Shown: positions 9,850 through 18,061 of the stretch, piece by piece
Layout: each line of letters starts with the position of its first letter
How positions within the stretch are numbered: position 1 is the stretch's first letter
From: Xanthoparmelia taractica
Lineage: Eukaryota; Ascomycota; Lecanoromycetes; Lecanorales; Parmeliaceae
Direction of reading: 5' to 3'
Assembly: GCA_033085395.1 (NCBI GenBank)
Contig: JANQBS010000503.1
Location: 1-18,136, forward strand
Length of the DNA: 18,136 nt
The notes under the pieces: model-generated
What the model was told of the DNA's origin: nothing
Database searches by the model: none
Seen by the model: only the letters and a program-made list of their open reading frames with translations
Program-made: the position numbers and the translations under genes

Positions 9850-10440
9850 AAAAGATATTATCTAAATCTCTTATATTAAATTACGCTCGAATCGCTATAT
9901 CTAGAAACTTAGCGAAGTTATCAACTTTCGCGTATTCTTCTATAATATCTTAATATCTCTTAATTTACGTTTTAAATATAGAAAATAAGATCTCGATAGA
10001 ATTTAAGTCGAGAAAGTAAAAAGATAGATATTCGAGTTATACACTCGCTTACGTATATATTTTAAATAACTCGTAATTATAATAAATATTCGCGTTATCG
10101 TAGATAATAATTAAAAGAGATTCGCCGACGATTGTTAAGATTCAGGAGATTCAGGATAATCAAGATGCCATGCCAAGCAGACTAGTGTCGTTCTCGTACT
10201 AGTGTCGTTCCCGTTATTCCTAAGTATCTTAACCAAGCCATTCTAGATAGAATAAAAATACACACAATACACTCAATCAAGACTTTGACTTAGTGCTTTC
10301 TTTGCTCGTTTCACTAGTTGAATTTGAGATTTTCTAAATCCGTGTATCCTTAACAGCGATATAAGAATTATAATAAGAAAAAATCTATTCTTATACGAAG
10401 TCGTTAAATATAGTCGCGATAATAAAATTTTAATATATTT
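9850..10440 (-). pseudogene. RIP-degraded Tc1/mariner-type (DDE) transposase relic, interrupted by a solo LTR
   Basis: Reading the minus strand, one frame just inside 10132 gives a degraded DDE_3-type catalytic core. There is an Asp-Asn-Ala signature (IYDNANI, about 10103-10084), then at 10036-9992 LEYLSFYFLDLNSIE, which aligns with the family's LPPYSPDLNPIE-like block. The changed residues are those expected from C-to-T mutation. A helical region with IEEYAKVDNFAKFL follows, again as in fungal mariner-like transposases. Several in-frame stops (TAA) break it. The solo LTR at 10133-10355 splits the frame just before the Asp-Asn-Ala motif, and similar sequence seems to continue upstream past 10361, but the N-terminus, first catalytic Asp and element ends were not found. 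Outer limits are approximate. It is non-functional. Confidence 0.65.
10133..10355 (+). mobile_element. Solo LTR (223 bp) with 5-bp target duplication
   Basis: The element begins TGTTAAGATTC and ends ATCCTTAACA, giving TG...CA ends and 7-bp inverted termini (TGTTAAG/CTTAACA). The flanking 5-mers are ACGAT (10128-10132) and GCGAT (10356-10360), a target duplication with one A/G transition. Inside are a perfect 9-bp tandem duplication (GATTCAGGA twice, 10139-10156) and a 17-bp tandem duplication with one mismatch (10181-10197 and 10198-10214). A TATA-like AATAAAAATA near 10251 suggests plus orientation. It is rich in CA/TG, unlike its surroundings, so it escaped or postdates RIP. No gag or pol sequence is adjacent, so an LTR-LTR recombination remnant is the simplest reading. 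Copia versus Gypsy origin cannot be told. Confidence 0.85.
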
Positions 10441-10837
10441 TTTATTTTAGATATTCGTTAACCGTGTATATAGATAGTAAGCTTCATCTCTTCGAACGAC
10501 GTAGATTCTATAATATCGATACTCTTATCTTAAGAGATATTTATTTATATCGTTTATTCTTTAAAAATATTAATATAGACGTCTCTATAGAGGCGAGAGA
10601 AACGTATTAATTCGCTTATAAATAACACTCTTATTTAGAAAGATTAATTAATTAACTCGTTATTAAAATAGCTTTATAAATTAATTATTATATAGCTATT
10701 AATTACGTTAACGTATAATTCTCTAAAAGCGCTTTTAAGATTAATTAAGTCGTTATAAAGCTCGTTAGATAATAACTTTATTAATAAGAATATTAAATAT
10801 ATTAAATAGATAATATCGTAACTTATATAGATACGCT

Positions 10838-11102
10838 TACGGGTCGAAAAGGTGTGGTATCTATTGAATATAGTCGTTTTTAACTTTTTTTAAAAAATTA
10901 TATCTTTTTAATCTATTTATAGAAATTTATAATTACATAAGCGTTCGCTTAAGCTTTTTACATATTTTTAGAATATGAAAAAATATTACGTAATATATTT
11001 ATTAAAAACCCAATGGAAGTATGGGATATCCTATATCTTTCGGTATGGTATTCGAAAAACTAGTCCCATACCATCAAATATACCACACCTTTCCGACCCG
11101 TA
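10838..11102 (+). mobile_element. Intact 265-bp MITE with 23-bp TIRs and 8-bp target duplication (hAT-like)
   Basis: The terminal inverted repeats are 10838-10860 and 11080-11102. They match at 22 of 23 positions, and the single difference is a G-to-A change in the left copy. Both outer flanks carry the identical 8-mer GATACGCT (10830-10837 and 11103-11110), a perfect target duplication, so this is a complete insertion. The 8-bp duplication points to the hAT superfamily, although P and Merlin elements can also leave 8 bp. There is no coding capacity, so it must have been moved by an enzyme encoded elsewhere. The inside has small stem-forming repeats (AAGCG/CGCTT around 10940 and GGTATGG/CCATACC at 11042-11073). 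CA/TG dinucleotides are kept, unlike the surrounding DNA. Confidence 0.9.
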
Positions 11103-11450
11103 GATACGCTATAAGACGCTCTCGCAAGTACTTAAGAAGCTTATATTTATAATAATTCTAAAGAACTTTAAAGCGCTCGCCAACGATTTTAATAAATAAA
11201 AAGACTATATTATAATAATGTTAATAAGATCTTATTCTTTAAATTAAGCGTAAGCTCACGCTATAAAAATTAGCTACGATAACGCTATTATAATATCTTA
11301 GCTCGAATTTATATTAAATAATAACTTAAATAAGCTTTAAGATAGACGATATTATAGCGATAACGAGAAAAATTAATAGAAAAAGATCTAAAGATTCTAG
11401 AGATACTACATTAAGATTACGATAAATATAGCTATACTAAGGCCTTAAAT

Positions 11451-12016
11451 TCGACGATTTAGGCGATATCTATGACGTTTTTATTGATTCTATTATTAAG
11501 CTTGAGGTTGGTGATTACCTCATCAAAATTAGGTGCGGGATCGATCAAGTTCCCGCGGTTCGCTAATAATTTCGAAATCAACTGTATTCGAGAAGTCAAC
11601 CTCGACCGGCACGGGCACTAAAAGCCGAATGAAGTAAAATTTTCTTTCGAAAGAGCGTAAATTCACTCGGCGTCTCGAAAACAGTAGACGTTAACCTTGG
11701 CAGCAGTACTCCTAGGAATTTATATGACGAAAGCATCTATCAGAGCCAAATCTGCATTGCCCTTCGACGTCGCTTTCTGAGGGTAGCAGAGCAGTAACGA
11801 TGAAGTGGTTCGTCTGCCATATGGCCAATTCTGAGACAATTGGTGTGTAAATCCTGTTTCTTCTTTTCGTATGAGGTAGACTCTCGTGGGCGCGGAAGGC
11901 GGAGGCCAGCCGAAACCCAGTGCAGTCGAGGCTCATCCACAGGAATTATATTCCATATCGACGCATCTATATGAGCTGTACTAAACCTTTGCGAGGCTGA
12001 GATATAATTAGCAGGG
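11451..12016. other. Transition into gene island and 3' flank of DCD1
   Basis: Composition shifts from RIP-type to balanced between about 11430 and 11520. Open frames on the minus strand (11712-11936 and 11740-12039) have no recognised domain, and the second overlaps the DCD1 end in another frame. I therefore do not call a gene. The bases just below 12017 should hold the DCD1 3' UTR. Confidence 0.5.
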
Positions 12017-13270
12017 TTAAAGGTTGGACTCGCGATCAAGCTTTACTGGAGAAAATTTACGTAGCTTGACGCCGCCCTCAACGAAGACAGCCGCTGTCTG
12101 CTCATCTTGGTTAGGACTATGTCTCCCTGATGTGCGGAGGAATACTAACCTCGTTGTCCATCCCATATCCTTGTGAGTAGACAACTTCGGATATCCCAAC
12201 CTGGGTGATTTTGATGCTGCAGGTCAAGCAAGGACAGCTATACGCCAAGCGTTAACGTACGCAGATCAATAGCCTTGCCTCGGGACCCACGTATCGCAGT
12301 AGAGGATAGAGCCTTCTCTGATCCGTTCTCGACCCGCTTCAAGAAGTGCGTTCTCTTCGGCATGAATGCATAGGCATGTTGAGAGATTGATACCAGCTTT
12401 ATGTCCAGCATTGCATCGTGCACCTGACTAGTTCAGCGATTCACCATCAACGCGTTCTTTGAATAACTAACAGCCGCCTTCATTGCAGTTCTTCAGATTT
12501 CTAGGCGTACCATTATAGCCTGTACTGATCACCCTTTTTTCCCGGACAAGGACACATCCAACTCGCCGTTTCATGCAGTTACTCCTGTGCGCAGCAAGGG
12601 ACGCTAGTTGCATAAAGTACTGATCCCAATTTGGTCGCAGGCGCTGCTCGTTTGCTAGGTCTAGATCCCGCAAGGTCTCGTGTAGATTTTCAATGGACTG
12701 CGTCTGATTTACTAGGCGAACTTCTGCACGATCAATGAGGCAAGCCACACCAATCTTTGAATTGTACAAATGGTCATCATTGCGAATTACGAATTCCTCC
12801 AGGGTTGGCGAGGCCAGGTTTCGTTGTTCACATCTTATCTGTCATTTTCCTAGGCCTGGGGACTATTGGACTCTGCCAAACTCACCGATTCTTGAGACGT
12901 TTCCACCGCAGGCTCACGGGGGCATCCACACTAACAAGAATGAAAGATGGTCGTCTTAAGAGGTTCTCTAGGATGTTTTCGTCCCAAACATCAGTCGTCA
13001 CAAAGCGCTGCTGCCATTGTCTTGTAACGAAGTCCAGCAGAGACTGCACGCAAGCAAAAGACTTGTCTTCGGCATTGTGCTGCTCGGCTTCTAGCGGTGG
13101 AGACTCTTGCTGGGCTAGGCGCAGTCTTACGAAGCCGAGATTTTCTATCAGATAGTCGGCAACTGAGTTCTTCCCAGCGCATATCCCTACGCTACCAATG
13201 AGCTCTTCAAGCCTCTCGGGCAAGAACCCATATTAGTGGACAGCTTACCTCCACATAGTCCTATAAGCAT
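12017..13270 (-). CDS. DCD1: Deoxycytidylate (dCMP) deaminase
   Basis: Six exons (13270-13249, 13186-12886, 12833-12472, 12423-12291, 12237-12150, 12097-12017) give 328 aa, close to yeast Dcd1. Introns are 48-62 bp and all phases fit. The enzyme deaminates dCMP to dUMP, supplying thymidylate synthase for dTTP. The N-terminus, MLIGLCGGICAGKNSVADYL, is a nucleotide-kinase-like P-loop in which Asn14 replaces the usual Ser/Thr after GK, so kinase activity is unlikely. The C-terminal zinc deaminase domain begins near HRSNCMKRRVGCVLV. It holds the HAEE motif (zinc ligand His249, catalytic Glu251) and PCLTC (zinc ligands Cys276 and Cys279), and ends FVEGGVKLRKF... Exon 1 is only 22 nt and was placed by the start ATG and the MLIGLCGGICAGK join. 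The intron before exon 5 has a weak GTGGGT donor but is needed to make the TCPCLTC zinc site. It is divergent from ATG7 with 368 bp between start codons. Confidence 0.93.
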
Positions 13271-13638
13271 TATGATGTTTCTCTGGATCGTATTATAACT
13301 GTAATGGTAAAAATCTATTGGAGTCAATTTAGGACATTCGCAGGTCTGTAATAATTTATCCCATCGCGCCTCTGGTGTAAGGTGGCGTCCAGGCGCTTAT
13401 TTAGGGCTGAATACCTTATGCAATAGAATACGTAGGAACTAGGAACTACCTTAGGAAATAAGGTAGTGGCGCCAGGTACGGGCCATGTGATCAGCAATCT
13501 CCCTGCTGCCAGCTCGGGATCTGGGGCGCCTGCCATTATCGGCAGATTGATTTCTGACTCTACTCGTACAGACAGACCTTATAATTGCAAATATAGCCCC
13601 GTCCTCTACGCAAAGGACATTGTTGGAGCCCGTGCGCA
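13271..13638. promoter_or_regulatory. Shared divergent upstream region of DCD1 and ATG7
   Basis: These 368 bp separate the two divergent start codons and must contain both promoters and 5' UTRs. The most visible structure is a perfect inverted repeat at 13445-13467. A single GATA-type site (CGATAA on the minus strand, core 13536-13540) is present, but one match is expected by chance. Short frames here (13324-13536, 13451-13657) have no domains. Confidence 0.6.
13445..13467. repeat. Perfect 9-bp inverted repeat in the DCD1-ATG7 promoter
   Basis: ACTACCTTA (13445-13453) and its exact reverse complement TAAGGTAGT (13459-13467) flank a 5-bp spacer. It lies about 170 bp upstream of the ATG7 start and 175 bp upstream of the DCD1 start, nearly central. 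It could bind a dimeric regulator or form a hairpin. No known factor is assigned. Confidence 0.7.
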
Positions 13639-16035
13639 ATGCTAAAGTTCGCGACATTTACTTCAGACATCGAGCTTCCCTTCTACACGTCTCTCGCTTC
13701 TCACAAGATCAACCATGATAAGCTTGATGATTCAGCCAGGAGACTTCTCGGACTTTATGAAATCAGATCAAGCGACTCGCCAGAAACTTCATGTCGCTTA
13801 CAGATTCATGGTAACGCGCTAACGAACGATGCTGTCCCGGCGGGCTTTTGTCGAGCTGAAGGGATGATCAAAAATGTCAATACAATAGAGGAATATAGAA
13901 ACTTGGACAAGGGAGCGATACTGTCTCAATCAGCGCGCACTATCTGGGATGCGATTAATGACGGCACGATATACTCATGCCCTTCGCTGCTCGCCTTCTT
14001 CACTACAATCTGCTTTGCAGACCTCAAAAAATACAAATTCACGTATCTCTTCGCTTTCCCAGCTCTCCACTCGGAAACCCCTTGGAGACTATTACCGAAC
14101 GTTGAGTCGCATCTCACCTTGGACGAGAATAGTCATGGAGGAGGCGGTAAAGTTATTCACATGACAGGGGAAGAGACGGCAGCACTGGTGGACTCCGTCC
14201 AAACCTGGCGATATAGAGTCGATGCGCGGCAGCACGGCTTCTTTCTTGCCAAGAAGCGGCAAGCAAGCTCGTTCGCGGGACACACTGGTAAAGCTGAACC
14301 AATGAAAGATGGCACTGGCATGGACGATGAGACTAATCATAGACCGCCAACACCTGGAACACCCAGGGACAAGCTGGGATTCACTTGGACGGTGGGCTCG
14401 CTAATAGATTACGAACGCGGGTTCTTCGAAGACGTACCGGGGGAGGATCGATTTGTCGGTTTCACGGATCCATCGACTTACCCAATGTATCCGGGCTGGA
14501 TGTTACGAAATCTACTGGTGTTAATCCGCAGGCGGTGGAGCCTCGATAAGGTCCAAATCCTATGTTATAGAGATACGCAGGCGCGTCGGGACGAAGCAAA
14601 AAGTATCATACTTCCGTTAGTGCTGGAAGCTAGTGATGCGTCTCACACCTCACTTTCAGACAACATGCCAAAGGTAACAGGTTGGGAGCGTAACAGCGCA
14701 GGTAAAGTGATGAGTCGGATTGCAAATCTAGGTGGATATATGGACCCCCAAAGGTATCGTGCAAGTCGGCGTTCGCACCGGGGAGCAATGTCTGACTGCT
14801 ATCTCTAGGTTGGCCGATCAAGCTGTTGACCTCAATTTAAAGCTTATCAAATGGCGCATTGCACCGGGGCTGGAGCTAGACAAGATCAAAGACACAAAAT
14901 GTTTACTTCTAGGGGCAGGGACACTGGGCAGCTATGTCGCCCGCAACCTTATGGTCCGTATATGATCCTTCCAACGTATCAATATCATTGTTACTGAGCA
15001 ATGGTTAGGGCTGGGGCGTTCGAAAGATCACGTTCGTTGATAATGGTTCTGTTTCATTCTCCAACCCTGTTCGCCAACCGCTATTTGACTTCAAGGATTG
15101 TCTTGGTGGCGGGGCGAAAAAGGCAATCCGAGCATCAGAAGCGTTGAAGGAGATATACCCTGGGGTCGATTCGAGCGGGTACGTGATATCAGTTCCCATG
15201 GCGGGGCACCCTATCTTGGAGGAAGCGGCTGTCAGGTCAGAATATGAGGCCTTACGGCGGCTCATAGAAGAACATGATGCCGTCTTCTTGCTCATGGACA
15301 CTCGTGAAAGTCGATGGCTACCCACAGTAATGGGCAAAGCAGCAGATAAAGTAGTGATGAACGCGGCATTGGGGTTCGATAGCTTCGTGGCCATGCGGCA
15401 TGGTACGAGCAGCTCCAATCCGGGGCAAGAGCTAGGTTGTTACTTCTGCAATGATGTTGTAGCCCCGGCAGACGTAGGTTGACTCTTAAGCTGATAATTT
15501 CCAAGACGCTGATCATCTTCCATTCTAGTCTGTCACAGACCGAACTCTTGACCAGCAGTGCACAGTCACACGTCCAGGGGTTGCAGCGATAGCTTCCGCA
15601 GTACTTGTCGAAATTTTTGTGTCCTTAATACAACATCCTTTAGGAGCCTCCGCTCCCGCGCCAACCAGTACTACAGAGGACCGTGGAAATCATCCCCTGG
15701 GTCTTGTGCCTCATCAGATTCGTGGCTATCTTCCAAATTTCCAGAACCTCATGATAAGAGGCAAAAACTACGATTGCTGTAGCGCTTGCTCGGACAAGAT
15801 CACTGGCGCTTTCAAATCTGAGGGTTGGCAATTCGTAAAGAAGGCACTCAATGAAAAAGGTTTTATCGACGATCTCAGTGGACTAGCAGAAGTGAGAATG
15901 TCGTCAGTGCTCATACATTACAAGACTGACGCACCGCAGGTCCAGCGATCAGCAGAGAAAGCGCTTGCAGAGATGGAATGGAGCGAAGATGAAGGGGAGG
16001 AAAATGAAGAAGAAGGTGAGGGCGAGATTATCTAA
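13639..16035 (+). CDS. ATG7: Autophagy E1-like ubiquitin-activating enzyme Atg7
   Basis: Five exons (13639-14753, 14809-14953, 15009-15473, 15529-15891, 15940-16035) give 727 aa. Atg7 adenylates Atg8 and Atg12 and passes them to the E2 enzymes Atg3 and Atg10 for autophagosome formation in the cytosol. The N-terminal domain carries FADLKKYKF, and later GWERNSAGK leads into LADQAVDLNLKL. The adenylation domain has the nucleotide-binding GAGTLGSYVARNL (from about 407) and GWGVRKITFVDNGSVSFSNP. The active-site Cys586 lies in RTLDQQCTVTRPG. Zinc-type cysteine pairs occur in GCYFCND and CCSAC. The tail is acidic (Glu-rich), as in fungal homologues. The first three introns are each 55 bp. The second has an unusual GTCCGT donor but gives the conserved NLM|GWGVRK. 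The fourth (15892-15939, 48 bp) is in frame without a stop; removing it gives the conserved GLAEVQRSAEKALAEMEW. Confidence 0.96.
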
Positions 16036-16199
16036 AAGTGGTTTGCATGGTGTACAAATTCCGGTCAATAAGGTGTTGATTTTGAGTGACTTGCATTGGC
16101 ATTGGAGCTGGCATTTGGTGAGATTTGATCAGATTTGTGTGTCCATATTGTTAGAGCCTTATCGCGGAGACGCGAATTTTTATTAAGCTGTATATATCA
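16036..16199. other. Convergent 3' region between ATG7 and MRM2
   Basis: Only 164 bp separate the two stop codons of these convergent genes, so their 3' UTRs probably overlap or abut. A T-rich stretch (16176-16190) and TATATAT near 16190 could serve as polyadenylation elements. No other feature was seen. Confidence 0.6.
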
Positions 16200-17546
16200 T
16201 TAGTACTCGAAGCCGTCGTCCCTCTGATAGCCAGCTCTTCTTCTCAGTGCGACAAAATAAGCTTCCTTTGACTCCTGTGCGATAAGGTCAGTCAGCCTCA
16301 CCATTTCCAGCAAGTTTTGAGATTCTCACGCTGCGTGAAGATGCTGGCTTCTCTCTATGGACCTTTGAAAAGATGCTCTTCAACCGCAGCTCTAGAGCCT
16401 TATCCTCTGAGCCTTGATAGAATTTGCAGACAAAATGGCCGCCAGTCCGCAACGTGTCGAAGGTAAAGCGTAATGCAGCGTCACACAGATCCTATCATGC
16501 AATCCAATCAGCTTTCCAAATGGTCCAAGGCCCTTTTTACTATTTACCATGCTGCCAGCATGATCTTTAAAGCTCACGCCGCTCACGTTCATCATCCTAT
16601 AATACGGGTCACTCAGACTCCTCTTCCAAAAGCCTTCTGTCTGCTCCCAGGGTTCAGACATATCGTTGAGAACCACATCCACCATTCCGCTGCCCAGCTT
16701 GCCAGCCTTGGACCTGCCTCCGCGTATGGTTTGCGCCACTTCGTCAGCATCGCTCGAGGTTCCCCCGTCGGGCCGCTTCTCAAACTCGAGGTAGCTCCTA
16801 GAGCTTTGTTCAAGATCTTGCTCAGTCATTTGATCTTTTTCGTCCTCTGCGATGAATGATGGCTCCGGTCTAATCCGCCCTCGATCCGATTCACGCAGAA
16901 ACCTCTTTACTTCCTCCTGCACAGCTGGTGAAAGGAAATTCCCTTGAATGGTCGAGACACCTTTGGGCGGTTGAGCCGGGATGATGTCAATGCCCAGCAC
17001 TCTTCCATTGGGAAGGGTACGGTCCACAGCAACCTAAATGAAAGAGATACATCAAGTTTTGCGCGGAGGATAGAGACGTATTGGTAACCAACTTGCGACC
17101 AAGATCCAGGAGCGTACCCCTACAGTCGTCAGCGTTTGGTGTTGGAATTCAACGATGCCCTGTGTACCAGATCAACAACTGTCTGGCCTCCACGGAATAT
17201 CTTGTATTTCTCATTGATCTGATAGATGTACTTAGCAAGAAGGACTCGCCCGGGAAGGTCACAAAGTGTACGGCAGGCCTGAGCTGACCTCTAAAAGCTT
17301 AAAAGCAGCGCGGCTTTTCAGACCTTGTACTTTGGCATTGACTGCAAATCTATCCTTCTTTTGTCGTGCCTGCCATCGCTTTGAGGACGACGAGGAGGAA
17401 TATGGATGGACAGAAAAGCCCTTCTGTTTAAGCAGTGAGCGTCCTCCCAGCGCCGAGCGAGCCTGCCACCATATGTGGATGCAGGTACAAGTCAAGGTAG
17501 ATAATCCGCTGTAGTTGGAGCCACTTTTTGGCCGTCTAGAAAACAT
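16200..17546 (-). CDS. MRM2: Mitochondrial 2'-O-ribose rRNA methyltransferase (FtsJ/RrmJ family)
   Basis: Six exons (17546-17289, 17218-17168, 17119-17093, 17033-16548, 16491-16330, 16274-16200) give 352 aa with all phases zero. Yeast Mrm2 methylates the ribose of a conserved uridine in the large mitochondrial rRNA using S-adenosylmethionine. The N-terminus is Arg-rich and Ser-rich with few acidic residues, as in a mitochondrial presequence, followed by SSSSKRWQARQKKDRF and VQGLKSRAAFKLLE. The SAM motif VVDLGYAPGSWSQVAVDR is assembled from three exons. The likely catalytic tetrad is Lys83 (AAFKLLE), Asp236 (VLNDMSE), Lys297 (FVCKFYQG) and Glu332 (ESKEAYFV). A hydrophilic insertion of about 70 residues (roughly 155-225) precedes VDVVLNDMSEP. 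Exon 3 is a 27-nt microexon. The start at 17546 is the only in-frame ATG upstream of the conserved part in exon 1, but an additional upstream exon cannot be excluded. Confidence 0.92.
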
Positions 17547-18061
17547 GAAATCAATAGAGTGCCATCGCCGCTCAGATCGTCGGGCTGGTTCGTTTTAGAT
17601 TCTGCAAAAACAGTCCAGAACCCGGGTTAGGGCTGTCACGTACTAAGATACCCTCGGTTACGGCGGACGAGGGCTGACACTCCGACATAATTATTTTTCC
17701 AACTTTTCTTTTTGGTATAGCCTCATGTTGCGCGTTCTAGTAGTTCATAATATTTGATCCTCGTACGAAACACACGTACGAACTACATATAGAATATCTA
17801 AAATTAATGTCGCTGTCACGTAGAAATTATAATCTTATATACTTAGTCTAGAATAATTAGAATCGTATTAGTATCTATAGATATAAAATACCTTTTAGAT
17901 TTCAAACTCTTTCTTTCTTTAATATTAATATTATTATTATTATTATTAATATATATATAAAGCTATTATCTTCTTATCTTACTATCTTTACTTAATCTCT
18001 CTCTTTATATCTATTACTATATTTTCTTTACTTTATACGAAGCTATAATCTCTTTATAATC
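17547..18061. other. MRM2 upstream region grading into AT-rich DNA
   Basis: The first 100 bp or so should hold the MRM2 promoter. From about 17690 composition becomes AT-rich again. An 11-bp direct repeat GCTGTCACGTA occurs at 17632-17642 and 17812-17822, possibly marking a decayed element. A simple ATT/TTA-rich tract lies near 17920-17960. No gene or RNA was recognised. Confidence 0.5.

Larger units (their letters stand above)
7441..11450. other. AT-rich RIP-mutated repeat block with nested elements
   Basis: About 4 kb are extremely AT-rich (for example 5 G/C bases in 8281-8340) with stops throughout. From 7921 to 8160 I find no CA and no TG dinucleotide, yet nine CG. This fits RIP, which in Neurospora prefers CpA. 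Within it I can identify a mariner-type transposase relic (about 9850-10440), a solo LTR (10133-10355) and an intact MITE (10838-11102). The stretch 7560-9800 should be older transposon sequence, but I cannot assign a family and see no intact gene. Confidence 0.8.

Noticed and set aside
11712..12039. Minus-strand frames of 74 and 99 codons downstream of DCD1
   Set aside because: One overlaps the DCD1 final exon in a different frame; neither has a recognisable motif or plausible splice partners.
17624..17632. GGGTTAGGG as a telomere-like or interstitial telomeric repeat
   Set aside because: Only a single unit is present, with no tandem array.
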